Positions 24,416 to 33,695 of a stretch of 64,000 bases of DNA are shown here, piece by piece. The position numbers were made by a program, and so were the translations under genes. The first letter of the stretch is position 1. Every line of letters begins with the position of its first letter. The stretch lies in the NCBI RefSeq assembly GCF_004745075.1, contig NZ_RHFH01000007.1, positions 186,001 through 250,000 on the forward strand, read 5' to 3'. The notes beneath the pieces are model-generated. The model did no database searches. It worked only from the letters and a program-made list of their open reading frames with translations, and was not told where the DNA came from. Origin of the DNA: Brevibacterium sp. S111 (GTDB lineage: Bacteria; Actinomycetota; Actinomycetes; Actinomycetales; Brevibacteriaceae).

Positions 24416-25864
24416 ATGGGAGCTTGGGCGGTGAAGCTGTGGCGCAGACTGCTGGTCCTTCTGATCGGCGGGGTCGTCGCCGTGCCCTATATCGCGGTGA
24501 TCATCTGGGTCGTCACCGCGTGGAACGAGGCCAGCGACCGGTCCCTGGCCCTGGGCATCTTCGTCTTCGGCATCATCGTCTTCATCCTGTTGTGCATTCC
24601 CGCGTTCCTGGCAGTGATCCGCGCGCTCGAGCGGACCCTGGCCGAGCAGCTCCTCGAACTGTCCATCCCCACCCCGCCGAGGCGGCCGACCGCCTCCGAC
24701 CGAGTCCGCGGTGCCCTGTTCTACTTCGGCCACGCTTTTGCCGGCGCACTGCTCCTCCTCACCGTGGTTGTTGTCATCCCCTCCGCTTCGCTGATGACCG
24801 CCGATCCGCAGCAGGCCTCGGAACTGTCGAACGGGCTCCTCGGCATTGCGGGTTCCACCGGCGGGCCAACGGGCGGAGGCGGGGATTCGTCGGCCGGCCC
24901 GTGGACCGAGCCCGCCGTCGTTCTGCCCGCCGGACTCATCCAGATCCTGGCGCCCTTGGTTCTTCTCCTCCTCGCTGCCTTCATCATCACCGAGGGCTAT
25001 TTCCTGCCGCACTATGCACAGATCCTGCTCGGCCCCTCTGCAGCTGACCGGGCTGCGCTAGCCGGGGCCGATCGCGTCCGTCGTTTCCGCCGCACCGTCC
25101 TCGCCCGTGAGGTCCACGATTCGATCGGCCATGCCCTGACCGTCATGACGATGCAGGCAGCGGTGGCCAAGCGTGCCCTGCACCACGATGAGAAACTCGC
25201 CGAGGCGGCCGTCGACGAGATCGCTCGCACCGGCCGTGACGCCGTGGCTGAGTTGGATCATGTGCTCGCGCTGCTGCGCGCGGAGGCAGATGCCGAAGGC
25301 ACTGTGAGCGAGATCGAAGACTTGGTGGGCGGCGCCGGCGCCATCGCCGGCACCGAGGCTGATGTCGGAGGGATCGCGGACGACGGTGACAGCGGAAGTG
25401 CGCGGCCGCCTCGGCCAACGATGCTCGACATCACCCGCTTGGCCGAAGAAGCCCGCTCCATCGGGCACCCCACCCGGCTGACCATCAGCGGGGACGCCGC
25501 CGGACTGCCCACGGCGGTGGTCCGCGAACTCCACCGGATCGTGCGTGAAGCGGTGACGAACTCGCTGCGGCATGCGACGACGCCGGGCCTCGACGTGACC
25601 ATCGACTTCGGCGCGGACTGCGTGCAGGTGGTTGCGCGCAATGCCGGCGGGGCCACCGGCCCCGTGTTCGGCACGGTCAGCGAGGGCAGGTCCGATCTGA
25701 AGGGGGCGGCCGCCTCGGCGAGGGAATCACGGGGACTCGTGGGCATCGGCGAAAGAGCTGCGCTGTTCGGTGGGAACGCGGCCTGGGGAGTCGATGGCGG
25801 ACAATGGGTTCTGCAGGTGAGGCTGCCGTATTCGGAGGGACAGGTGCCATGGCCATCAGAGTGA
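24416..25864 (+). CDS. Sensor histidine kinase (NarL-type, HisKA_3)
   Basis: 482 residues: three to four transmembrane segments in the first 200 residues with a short Gly-rich extracytoplasmic loop, then HisKA_3 with the phospho-acceptor His in REVHDSIGHALTVMTMQ and an HATPase domain with the N-box REAVTNSLRHATT and a late G-box GLVGIGERAALFGG. TAGTCT (24403-24408) ends 7 nt before ATG 24416, the leaderless pattern, so this start was chosen over upstream ATGs. Its 3' end overlaps the response regulator by 16 nt. The signal is unknown. Confidence 0.9.
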   Translation: MGAWAVKLWRRLLVLLIGGVVAVPYIAVIIWVVTAWNEASDRSLALGIFVFGIIVFILLCIPAFLAVIRALERTLAEQLLELSIPTPPRRPTASDRVRGALFYFGHAFAGALLLLTVVVVIPSASLMTADPQQASELSNGLLGIAGSTGGPTGGGGDSSAGPWTEPAVVLPAGLIQILAPLVLLLLAAFIITEGYFLPHYAQILLGPSAADRAALAGADRVRRFRRTVLAREVHDSIGHALTVMTMQAAVAKRALHHDEKLAEAAVDEIARTGRDAVAELDHVLALLRAEADAEGTVSEIEDLVGGAGAIAGTEADVGGIADDGDSGSARPPRPTMLDITRLAEEARSIGHPTRLTISGDAAGLPTAVVRELHRIVREAVTNSLRHATTPGLDVTIDFGADCVQVVARNAGGATGPVFGTVSEGRSDLKGAAASARESRGLVGIGERAALFGGNAAWGVDGGQWVLQVRLPYSEGQVPWPSE

Positions 25865-26486
25865 TCCTCATCGACGATGAGCCGCTCGTTCGCGCGGGAC
25901 TGGCCGCGATCATCGACTCCGATCCGGGGCTCGAAGTGGTCGGGGAAGGCGGCGATGGGGCGGAGGCGGTGGATCTCGTGACTCGGCTGCGTCCCGACGT
26001 CGTCGTCATGGATGTGCACATGCCCCGACTCGACGGGTTGGAGGCCACGCGGCTGCTCGTGGACCGGCAGGAGTCGCCCCGGGTGCTCATCCTCACGACC
26101 TTCAACAGCGATGATTACGTCTTCGAGGCCTTGCGTGTGGGAGCCGACGGCTTCGTCCTCAAACGCGCTCAGCCGGACGAGCTGATCAGAGCGGTGCATA
26201 CCGTGGCAGGGGGAGAGGCGCTGCTCTATCCGCAGAGGATCCGGGACATGGCGGCACGGTCGGTCCGACACGTCGACCTGGTGAGTTCGGCTCAGCTGAG
26301 CAGCCGGGAACAGGAGGTTCTCACCCTGATGGCGCGGGGGATGAGCAACGCCGAGATCGCCGTTGAGATGTTCCTCGGGGCGGAGACGGTCAAGACTACG
26401 TCAGTTCGCTGTTGTCGAAGCTCGGCGCGAGAGATCGGACGCAGGCGGTGATCCTGGCCTTCGAATCGGGATTCATCACGCACTGA
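25849..26486 (+). pseudogene. NarL/LuxR response regulator with apparent 1-nt frameshift in HTH
   Basis: Receiver domain intact (phospho-acceptor Asp55 in VVVMDVHMPRLDG; start ATG 25849 with GGAGGG upstream). The LuxR-type HTH begins normally (LSSREQEVLTLMARGMSNAEIA) but after ETVKT the frame runs to a stop at 26451 with unrelated Arg/Cys-rich residues. One base later the other frame reads YVSSLLSKLGARDRTQAV and continues to a natural end at TGA 26484-26486. One base appears lost at about 26396-26398, inside the recognition helix. Either the gene is inactivated or the sequence has an error; the kinase upstream and the membrane-protein gene downstream are intact. Confidence 0.85.
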
Positions 26487-26572
26487 GCCCGAATCGGACT
26501 TCACCCGCTCGGGGACGGGGTTCACCCTTGTGGGGGAGACCGTGGCAGGTCTGCGGGGGCGAATGTGGAGGC

Positions 26573-27670
26573 ATGACACAGAAACAGCTCCACCACACAG
26601 TCCATCATCCATCACAACCCGCACTCGTCGCTGTTCGGGCGGGACTTGCGGCCACCTCGGCGTGGTCGCTCTTCCTCTTCGTCATGGCGGTCCTCTGGGG
26701 ACTGGGAACCGTCGGCGCACCGCTGGCCGGATCCGAAGACGGGGCGTTCACCTCGGCAATCGCCTCGCTCCCGACATCGGTCATGGCCGGCGTCGTCGGC
26801 TTCGTCGCTCTGCTGAGCTTCGTCCTCTCTGCGGTTCCGCTCACCGTGGCCCGTGTGCGGGAACAACTGAGCGAACATTCCGCGGTCCGGGCCCTCGGGA
26901 TCGTCGCACTCGCGATCACCGCAGTCATCACCGTCTTCTTCACCGATACCCTGCTGCTGGCCTACCTCGGCTATACGCTCAGCCTGCAGTTCCCGCCGAT
27001 CCCGGCTCCAGTGATCTGGCAGGCGATCATGCTCATCGGTCCGGTGCTGTGGCTCGTCGTCTGGGCCGTCGCCGAACGGTCGCGTCGGGTAGGGCTGAGC
27101 AGGGGCAGTGACCGGCATCCGGCCGGAGATGCCGGTGCGGTCGACGGGCCTTCGCCTGCCGAAGGAAGCGGTTCGACCGCGGTCTCGACCAGTGCGAAGG
27201 TCGCAGTCGGTGTGGCCGTCGTCGTTCCGGGTTTCTACGCACTGACTCGGATTCTCTGGGCGTTCGGAATTCCGGTCGGTCTGAGCCAAGGCCTCTTCGA
27301 CGAAGGGCAGCGCGTGGGGCTCTGGCATTCGGGTCTGGCGCTCGCCCTCGCCGCGGTGGCAGGCATCCTGCTCACACTCGGGCTCGTGCAGAAGTGGGGA
27401 GAACGGCTGCCTGCGTGGCTCGGTCCTTTGGGCGGGAGACGGGTGCCGATCACTCTTGCGACGATTCCTGCGACGGTCGTGTCGTTGGCGATCTTCACCG
27501 GCGGAGTCGGCCTGGTGTGCACAGCCTTCTCAGGCATGCCCGAAGTCTTCGCCGACAGCTGGTGGGCGACGATCGGGCCGACGCTGCTCTTCCCGGTCTG
27601 GGCCGTGGCCCTCGGCTGGGCGACCTTTGCCTATCGGGAACGCCGACTGACCGCCGAAGCTCGGAACTGA
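26573..27670 (+). CDS. Multispanning membrane protein of unknown function, downstream of two-component system
   Basis: 365 residues, about 8 hydrophobic helices with a Gly/Ser-rich cytosolic loop near residues 170-205. No named domain recognised. GTGGAGG lies before ATG 26573; the longer upstream frame is not coding. It follows the kinase and frameshifted regulator on the same strand, separated by 86 bp, and may be the target or sensory partner of that system. A 19-bp terminator hairpin follows. Confidence 0.7.
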   Translation: MTQKQLHHTVHHPSQPALVAVRAGLAATSAWSLFLFVMAVLWGLGTVGAPLAGSEDGAFTSAIASLPTSVMAGVVGFVALLSFVLSAVPLTVARVREQLSEHSAVRALGIVALAITAVITVFFTDTLLLAYLGYTLSLQFPPIPAPVIWQAIMLIGPVLWLVVWAVAERSRRVGLSRGSDRHPAGDAGAVDGPSPAEGSGSTAVSTSAKVAVGVAVVVPGFYALTRILWAFGIPVGLSQGLFDEGQRVGLWHSGLALALAAVAGILLTLGLVQKWGERLPAWLGPLGGRRVPITLATIPATVVSLAIFTGGVGLVCTAFSGMPEVFADSWWATIGPTLLFPVWAVALGWATFAYRERRLTAEARN

Positions 27671-27713
27671 TAGCCGAAGTACAGACGTGACAGCCGAACA
27701 GCGAGTGCTCACC

Positions 27714-27756
27714 ACGGCCGATGAGGCGGACGGGAATCGTCCGCCTCATCGGCCGT
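27714..27756. terminator. Perfect 19-bp stem-loop terminator between convergent genes
   Basis: ACGGCCGATGAGGCGGACG (27714-27732) pairs perfectly with 27738-27756 around loop GGAAT. Placed between the membrane-protein gene and the convergent reductase gene; no U tract, so a bidirectional intrinsic-type terminator of the actinobacterial kind. Confidence 0.85.
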
Positions 27757-27842
27757 CGAGCTGCGCCCAAGAGATGCCGGTTCACTTGACCCAGCCCGTC
27801 TGTCGAGGCTGCCTCGTCGGACTGCGCCCCTCTAGGTGCCGT

Positions 27843-28436
27843 TCAGCCGGACTGCCCGCCCGTAGGACCGGCGGTCAGTCCGGCGAATGGTCCGTATGTG
27901 ACCAGCAGATTGCCTTTGCTGGTGCGCTGCACGTCTTTGAATGCCAATCGAGTTGTCGTGCCTCCCTCGAAGAGCGAGCGTCCGCTGCCGGCGACAACCG
28001 GATGGACGGCCAGCGTCAGTTCGTCGATGAGCTCGGCTTCGACGAGTTGACGGACCACTGACATCGACCCTTCGACGGCGATTTTGCCGCCGTCGGTGCC
28101 TTTGAGTTCACGGACGAAGTCGACGAGGTCTCCTTGGATGAGCGTGGAGTTCTCCCATCGGAGGTCCGCCTGCGACAGAGTCCTCGAGGCGACGTGCTTG
28201 GGCGTCGCGTTGATGAAGTCGGCGAACGGTGCGTCTTCGCCTTCGGTGTGGTTCGGCCAGTAGTTCTCCCACTCCGAATAGGTGACACGGCCGAGGATGC
28301 AGTCGTCAACTCCACCGATGGCCGTGTTCATCCACTGTCCCACCTCCTCGTCGAAGGAGTCGAACTGGAATTTGAACGGGTCCGATGCGATGCCGTCGAG
28401 CGATTGGAACAGTGCGGCGATGACAGTGCGGCTCAT
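27843..28436 (-). CDS. Dihydrofolate-reductase-like (RibD C-terminal) protein
   Basis: 197 residues of the RibD_C/DHFR-fold family: N-terminal MSRTVIAALFQSLDGIASDP, GRVTYSEWENYWP, and the nucleotide-binding KIAVEGSMSVVRQLVEAELIDEL with LHP-like LAVHPVVAGSGRSLF. Probably an NADPH-dependent reductase of an unknown pteridine, flavin-precursor or other substrate. Divergent from an HxlR regulator across a large dyad, so probably repressed by it. Confidence 0.87.
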   Translation of the reverse strand: MSRTVIAALFQSLDGIASDPFKFQFDSFDEEVGQWMNTAIGGVDDCILGRVTYSEWENYWPNHTEGEDAPFADFINATPKHVASRTLSQADLRWENSTLIQGDLVDFVRELKGTDGGKIAVEGSMSVVRQLVEAELIDELTLAVHPVVAGSGRSLFEGGTTTRLAFKDVQRTSKGNLLVTYGPFAGLTAGPTGGQSG

Positions 28437-28488
28437 GATGATCTCCTCATCGAGTGTCGTGTGGGCCGAGCATGATGCATTAAATGTC

Positions 28489-28524
28489 AGTTCAAAAAGT
28501 AAACTGCAGTTTCAATAGTGAACT
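28489..28524. promoter_or_regulatory. 36-bp concentric dyad, HxlR operator candidate
   Basis: Inner palindrome AAACTGCAGTTT (28501-28512) and outer arms AGTTCA (28489-28494) / TGAACT (28519-28524) share exactly the same centre. It lies in the divergent region, just upstream of the TAGACT box (28533-28538) of the HxlR gene. Winged-helix dimers of the HxlR family bind such paired half-sites. Confidence 0.65.
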
Positions 28525-28545
28525 ATGTTGGCTAGACTGTCAATC

Positions 28546-29199
28546 ATGAAGTCGTATGGGCAGTTCTGCGGTTTGGCCAGGGCGGCAGAGGCTCTGGGCG
28601 AGAGGTGGTCGCTGATCATTCTGCGCGATCTTCTCGTGGGCGCGAAGCGCTTCAATGAATTGCGGCAGGGCATTCCCGGCATCCCATCGAACCTGCTGAC
28701 CACACGACTGCGTGAACTCGAAGCTGCCGAGATCGTCGAGCGCAGCATTGATGGGCGCAACGTCGTCTATCGTCTCAGCGAGTACGGTTCGGACCTCGGG
28801 CCGGTGCTGATCGAACTCGGCCGCTGGGGCGCTCGACGTCTGGCCGCTCCGCGCGAGGACGAAGTTCCCACCGACAGCTCGCTGGCTGCGGCTCTGCTGT
28901 CATCTCGCACCGAGGCGGCAGTGCGGCCATTCACCGTCGAAGTCACTGCGGGGCCGGCAGAGGCCCATGCGGTCGTGCATGAGTTCGGGGTCGATGTCGC
29001 CGAAGGTGCTGATCCGCACGCGCAGCTCTTCATCGGTGGGCCGGGGTTGCGGGGTGTGCTTGCCGATGGTGAAGCGGAGGCAGCCGTGGCGGCTGGAGCG
29101 GTGACAGCAGACGGCGACGCATCCCTGCTGCCCGAGTTCGTCCGTGCCTTCCGAGCACCACTCGACGAGGGCGTCAGCAGCCCATCGACCGCAGAGTGA
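28546..29199 (+). CDS. HxlR-family regulator with C-terminal SCP2-like domain
   Basis: 217 residues. HxlR winged helix at 1-105 (KSYGQFCGLARAAEALGERW, LRDLLVGAKRFNELRQGIPGI, NLLTTRLRELEAAEIVER) followed by a domain resembling SCP2 sterol-carrier modules (about 125-210), a combination known in actinobacteria. Start ATG 28546 follows TAGACT by 7 nt (leaderless); an upstream ATG at 28525 lies within the promoter. Likely autoregulates and controls the divergent reductase. Confidence 0.87.
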   Translation: MKSYGQFCGLARAAEALGERWSLIILRDLLVGAKRFNELRQGIPGIPSNLLTTRLRELEAAEIVERSIDGRNVVYRLSEYGSDLGPVLIELGRWGARRLAAPREDEVPTDSSLAAALLSSRTEAAVRPFTVEVTAGPAEAHAVVHEFGVDVAEGADPHAQLFIGGPGLRGVLADGEAEAAVAAGAVTADGDASLLPEFVRAFRAPLDEGVSSPSTAE

Positions 29200-29216
29200 G
29201 CTCGTTCAAGGGATTC

Positions 29217-29268
29217 TCTGGTCGATCCGCGGTGTTTCAGAGCGGCTGAACGCCGTGGAACGACCAGA
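29217..29268. terminator. 21-bp imperfect stem-loop between convergent HxlR gene and pstB
   Basis: 29217-29237 pairs with 29248-29268 (TCTGGTCG / CGACCAGA at the base) with one mismatch and a few G-U pairs; 10-nt loop. Probable bidirectional terminator. Confidence 0.7.
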
Positions 29269-29334
29269 CAATGACGTGCGTCGGCGGACCCGACCGGAAA
29301 ACTCAGGTCCCCGAAGCGACCGGCACGGCTCAGG

Positions 29335-30114
29335 TCATCCGAAGCGGCCGGAGATGTAGTTCTCGGTCTCTTCCTTGTCCGGGTTGGAGAAGATCGTCGA
29401 GGTCTCATTGAACTCGATGAGCTTGCCGGGCTTGCCGGTGCCGGCGATGTTGAAGAACGCGGTCTTGTCGGACACTCGCGCGGCCTGCTGCATGTTGTGG
29501 GTGACGATGACGACCGTGTACTTGTCCTTGAGGTCGTTGATGAGGTCCTCGATCGCCAGCGTCGAGATCGGGTCGAGGGCCGAACACGGTTCGTCCATGA
29601 GCAGAACCTCGGGCTCGACGGCGATCGCGCGAGCGATGCACAGGCGCTGCTGCTGACCGCCGGAGAGGCCGGAACCGGGCAGGTTGAGACGGTCCTTGAC
29701 CTCGTTCCACAGGTTCGCGCCGCGCAGGGCACGTTCCGTGAGCTCGTCGGCCGCGGACTTCGACAGGCGCTTGTTGTTCAGCCGCACGCCGGCGAGCACG
29801 TTCTCCTTGATGCTCATCGTGGGGAACGGGTTCGCACGCTGGAAGACCATGCCGACCTCACGGCGGACGTTGACCGGATCGACGCCGGCGCCGTAGATGT
29901 CGTTGCCGTCCATGAGGACCTCACCGGAGACGCTGGCGCCGGGGATGACTTCGTGCATGCGATTGAGGGTGCGCAGCACGGTGGACTTGCCGCATCCCGA
30001 GGGGCCGATGAACGCGGTCACGGAGCGCGGCTTGATCTGCATCTGCACACCGTCGACGGCGCGGAAGTCTCCGTAGAAGATGTCGAGATCCCTGATGTCG
30101 ATCTGCTTGGACAT
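29335..30114 (-). CDS. pstB: Phosphate ABC transporter ATPase
   Basis: 259 residues. Walker [10 protein letters not shown] (about 34-42), Q-loop region [11 protein letters not shown], signature [16 protein letters not shown] and Walker [14 protein letters not shown], then the switch His in VTHNMQQA. The PstB-specific [15 protein letters not shown] and the C-terminal YISGRFG are present. Last gene of pstSCAB, 132 bp after pstA; the gap includes one GCCGAGGCGG motif and GC-rich short repeats. Confidence 0.97.
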   Translation of the reverse strand: MSKQIDIRDLDIFYGDFRAVDGVQMQIKPRSVTAFIGPSGCGKSTVLRTLNRMHEVIPGASVSGEVLMDGNDIYGAGVDPVNVRREVGMVFQRANPFPTMSIKENVLAGVRLNNKRLSKSAADELTERALRGANLWNEVKDRLNLPGSGLSGGQQQRLCIARAIAVEPEVLLMDEPCSALDPISTLAIEDLINDLKDKYTVVIVTHNMQQAARVSDKTAFFNIAGTGKPGKLIEFNETSTIFSNPDKEETENYISGRFG

Positions 30115-30246
30115 TGTGTTTCCTATCCGTGGATTGTGATGAGTCTAGAGAATCGTGACCGGCATGCGCCGCTGTGATGATCGCCGAGGCGGCCGCACCG
30201 TGACCAGATCACGTCGCACGTCCGCGTCGCGCGTCCGCGCCGCACA

Positions 30247-31383
30247 TCAGCGGCCGGCCTTCGGCGCCAGCACCTTCGCGATGATGCGGGCGAGCAGGTT
30301 GAGGACCATGACGAGGAGGACGAGGACGAGGGCGGCGGCCCAGGCCCGTTCGGAGCTGGCCAGCGCGGCCGCACCGGGGGAAACGGGGCGCAGCTGCGAA
30401 TCGTAGATGAACGTCGGCAGCGTCGACATCCAGCCGGAGAAGAGGTTCCAGTTGAGGGTCTTCGCGAATCCGGCGGTGACCATGATCGGTGCGGTCTCGC
30501 CGATGACGCGGGCGATGGCGATGGTGACACCGGAGAGGATTCCCGACACCGAGGTGGGCAGGACGATCTTCATGATCGTCTTCCACTTCGGCACGCCAAG
30601 AGCGTACGAGGCTTCACGCAGATCCATCGGCACCAGACGCAGGATCTCCTCGGTGTTGCGCACGACGATGGGGATCATGAGCACCGACAGGGCCACAGCC
30701 GCGGTGAAGCCGGTCTTCGCGATTCCCGCCGAGGCCGGCATGAGCACATTCGCGATCGTCGAGAAGAGTGCGAAGGCGAAGAGACCTGCGACGATCGAGG
30801 GAATGCCGGTCATCACGTCGACGAGGAAGGTGATGGCCTTGCCCAGGCGGTTCTTGTTCGAGTACTCGACGAGGTAGATGGCGGTGAGGACACCGATCGG
30901 GATCGAGATGATGCAGGCGGCGAGTGTGATGAGCACGGTGCCGACGATGGCGTGGTAGAAACCGCCGGCGAGGGTGGCTTCACCGGCGACGTACTGCTGG
31001 TCGAGCACACCCTTCATCCCGAGCATCGTGCGAGTGAGCAGGTCGCCGCTGATGGCGGCCCCGCCCTTGGACACGGTCAGCCACAGCAGCGAGATGAGGG
31101 GAACGCAGGCGAGGACGAAGGTCGAGGTGACGACGGTGGTCGCCACGCGGTCGACGGCCTTGCGGCGTCCTTCGTAGGCTGCGGATGCCGCGAACACGGC
31201 GACCATGTTGATGAGGCCCGCGAGCACGGCGACGACGGGGATGTTGAAGCCGCCGAAGGAGATGAGGCTGATGAGGGTCGCTACGACGATCGAGGCGGCG
31301 GCGACGACCCAAGGGGTGGCGTTGGGCAGCTGCTTCGAGGTCAGCTTCTTCGGCTTTGCGATGGCGGTATCTGCGGTGGTCAA
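30247..31383 (-). CDS. pstA: Phosphate ABC transporter permease PstA
   Basis: 378 residues; an extra pair of N-terminal hydrophobic helices precedes the six-helix permease core. The EAA-loop region EASYALGVPKWKTIMKIVLP is clear. TTG start at 31383, 5 nt after the pstC stop, with GGAAG upstream inside pstC. Forms the membrane channel with PstC. Confidence 0.95.
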   Translation of the reverse strand: MTTADTAIAKPKKLTSKQLPNATPWVVAAASIVVATLISLISFGGFNIPVVAVLAGLINMVAVFAASAAYEGRRKAVDRVATTVVTSTFVLACVPLISLLWLTVSKGGAAISGDLLTRTMLGMKGVLDQQYVAGEATLAGGFYHAIVGTVLITLAACIISIPIGVLTAIYLVEYSNKNRLGKAITFLVDVMTGIPSIVAGLFAFALFSTIANVLMPASAGIAKTGFTAAVALSVLMIPIVVRNTEEILRLVPMDLREASYALGVPKWKTIMKIVLPTSVSGILSGVTIAIARVIGETAPIMVTAGFAKTLNWNLFSGWMSTLPTFIYDSQLRPVSPGAAALASSERAWAAALVLVLLVMVLNLLARIIAKVLAPKAGR

Positions 31384-31388
31384 CGTTC

Positions 31389-32411
31389 TCAGCTTCCCTT
31401 CACCGAGGTACGGGCGACGATGGCGCGGGCTCCCATGTTCACCAGCAGAGTGATGACGAAGAGGACGAGGCCGACCGTGATGAGTTCGGACAGACGCAGA
31501 CCCGCGGCTTCGGGGAAGTTCTGCGCGATCTCCGAGGCGATGGTCTGGTTGCCGCTGACGACGAGCGAGGCGGTGAGGACGCCGGGGGAGAGGATCATGG
31601 CCACGGCCATGGTTTCACCGAGCGCGCGTCCGAGGCCGAGCATCGTCGCCGAGACGATGCCGGACTTGCCGAACGGGAGCACGGCCATGCGGATCATCTC
31701 CCAGCGGGTGGCGCCGAGGGCCAGTGCCGCCTCTTCCTGCAGACGCGGGGTCTGGAGGAAGATCTCCCGGGTCAGCGAGGTGATGATCGGCAGAATCATG
31801 ATCGAGAGCACGAGGGAGGCGGTCAGCAGCGTGCGTCCCGTCTGCGAGACGGACCCGTCCTCGGCCGGAGCGAAGATCGGGATCCACCCGAACCACTTCG
31901 ACAGCCACAGGTAGAAGCCCGTGAGGTTCCCGGCCAGGGCGATGCCCCATAGGCCGTAGACGACCGAGGGGATCGCGGCGAGCAGGTCGATGACGTAGCC
32001 GAGCGTCGGGGCGAGCCTGCGCGGAGCCATATGCGTGGTGAACAGTGCGATGCCCAGGGCGAAGGGAGTCGCCACGATCAGCGCGATCGCCGCGGAGATG
32101 AGGGTGCCGATGACCAGCGGCCACACATAGGAGAGGAACCCCTTGCCGCCGGTGATCTGCGCCGGATCGCTGATCTGCGCGGCGATGGTGTCCTTCGACT
32201 GTGCGAGCAGGAACAGCGCCACCCCTGCGAGGATGAGCAGGATCAGGATGCCGGCGATGAGTGTGGCGGCGGAGAAGATGCGGTCGCCGGGGCGGACGAC
32301 GGCCTTCTGCTGCCGAGGAGCGGGACTCGAGCTCTGCGGCTGCGGCCCGGCCTCGGGAGCGGAGCCCGGACCTGTGGGGCCGGACTCGGTGATCGGTGTG
32401 CTGGTCGGCAC
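31389..32411 (-). CDS. pstC: Phosphate ABC transporter permease PstC
   Basis: 340 residues, GTG start with GAGGAG 6 nt upstream. A Pro/Ser-rich cytosolic N-terminus is followed by six helices; PstC signatures FLSYVWPLVIGTLISA, IPSVVYGLWGI and EEAALALGATRWEM. It is separated from pstS by 115 bp carrying a stem-loop, so permease expression is probably lower than PstS. Confidence 0.95.
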   Translation of the reverse strand: MPTSTPITESGPTGPGSAPEAGPQPQSSSPAPRQQKAVVRPGDRIFSAATLIAGILILLILAGVALFLLAQSKDTIAAQISDPAQITGGKGFLSYVWPLVIGTLISAAIALIVATPFALGIALFTTHMAPRRLAPTLGYVIDLLAAIPSVVYGLWGIALAGNLTGFYLWLSKWFGWIPIFAPAEDGSVSQTGRTLLTASLVLSIMILPIITSLTREIFLQTPRLQEEAALALGATRWEMIRMAVLPFGKSGIVSATMLGLGRALGETMAVAMILSPGVLTASLVVSGNQTIASEIAQNFPEAAGLRLSELITVGLVLFVITLLVNMGARAIVARTSVKGS

Positions 32412-32465
32412 AAGTACTCCTCACGTGACTTGTGGTGGAACCCTGGTCGGTTCACAGGCGCCGAA

Positions 32466-32492
32466 GAGCGGCGCAGGGACTCTGCGCCGCTC
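32466..32492 (-). terminator. Stem-loop between pstS and pstC (attenuator type)
   Basis: Perfect 11-bp stem GAGCGGCGCAG / CTGCGCCGCTC with a 5-nt loop in the pstS-pstC gap, not followed by a T run on the minus strand. Such hairpins commonly stabilise the binding-protein mRNA and reduce read-through. Confidence 0.7.
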
Positions 32493-32526
32493 CGGCTGGT
32501 TATTTCTCGAGGTCAGAGACCAAATG

Positions 32527-33627
32527 TCAGCTCGCGACCTTGATCGAGTCGATGACTTTCTCGATCTCCGCACGCAGGTCGTCGGAGATCGGGGCGGACC
32601 CTGCCGAATCGGCGGCCGACTTCTGTCCCTCTTCCGAGACGACGAACTTCTCCCAGGCCTTGACCATGTCCACGGTCTCCTGGTCCTCGTAAGAGGAGCA
32701 GACGAGGTGGTAGGAGACGAGGACGATCGGGTAGGCACCGGACTCGGTGGTGTCGCGGGCGAGGTCGAAGGCGAGATCGCCTTCGTCGCGTCCCTCGACC
32801 CTCTCCGAAGCGTCGACGACCTTGGTCGCGGCTTCGGGGGAGAGCTCGACGAACTCGTCGCCGACCTTGACCTTGGCGGTGTTGAGCTCACCGACGGCGG
32901 AGGCATCCGCGTAGCCGATGGCACCGTCGGTGTCCGAAACCGTCTGGATGACGCCGTCGGTGCCCTGAGCGGCCTCGCCGCCGTACTCCTTCGGGAAGTT
33001 TCCGTCGACCTCGGCGTCCCACGTCTTATCGGCGGTGGCCTTGAGGTACTCGGCGAAGTTCTCGGTGGTGCCCGAGTCGTCGGCACGGTGGACTGCGGTG
33101 ATCTTGAGATCAGGCAGCTCCGCGTCCGGGTTGTCGGCCTTGATGGCCTTGTCGTTCCAGTTCGTGATGTCACCCTTGAAGATCTTCGCAATCGTGTCGG
33201 GCGAGAGGTTGAGCTCCTCGACGCCCTCGACGTTGAAGGTCACGGCGATCGGGGAGATGTAGACGGGGAACTCGAAGGCTCCGTCGGCGCCGCAGGCCTC
33301 CTGACCGGCCTTGACCTCGTCATCGTCGAGGTGGGCATCGGAACCGGCGAACTGTGCGTTGCCGGCGAGGAACTGTTCACGGCCGGCACCCGAGCCGTCG
33401 GGGGAGTAGTTGACGGTCACACCGGAGTTCTGCGAGGTGAAGTCCGCTGTCCAGGCATCCATGGCTGCCTTCTGCGAGGAGGCGCCGATGCCGGTCAGGG
33501 TGCCCTGCAGGTCACTGCTGCCGCCCGAAGCCTCCTCGCCGGTGGCGGACTGGCCGCCGCAGGCCGAGAGGGTGATGGCGCCGACCGCGAGGATCGCAGC
33601 GGAGGGGGCGAGATGCTTCATCTTCAC
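32527..33627 (-). CDS. pstS: Phosphate-binding lipoprotein PstS
   Basis: 366 residues from GTG 33627, chosen because GAAAGG lies 7 nt upstream; an in-frame ATG at 33654 is the alternative. Lipoprotein signal with lipobox LSAC (Cys 23 in this numbering) followed by a Gly/Ser linker. Phosphate-binding blocks GIGASSQKAAMDAW, FAGSDAHLDDDEVK, HRADDSGTTENFAEYL and IGYADASAV are visible. Captures phosphate at the outer membrane face for PstCAB. A PHO-box-like site lies upstream. Confidence 0.96.
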   Translation of the reverse strand: MKMKHLAPSAAILAVGAITLSACGGQSATGEEASGGSSDLQGTLTGIGASSQKAAMDAWTADFTSQNSGVTVNYSPDGSGAGREQFLAGNAQFAGSDAHLDDDEVKAGQEACGADGAFEFPVYISPIAVTFNVEGVEELNLSPDTIAKIFKGDITNWNDKAIKADNPDAELPDLKITAVHRADDSGTTENFAEYLKATADKTWDAEVDGNFPKEYGGEAAQGTDGVIQTVSDTDGAIGYADASAVGELNTAKVKVGDEFVELSPEAATKVVDASERVEGRDEGDLAFDLARDTTESGAYPIVLVSYHLVCSSYEDQETVDMVKAWEKFVVSEEGQKSAADSAGSAPISDDLRAEIEKVIDSIKVAS

Positions 33628-33695
33628 GAAGATGCCTTTCATGGTTGTGGACACAGCTCGAGAGTTCTCGATTGCTCGTGTTCCACGCTAAAGAC

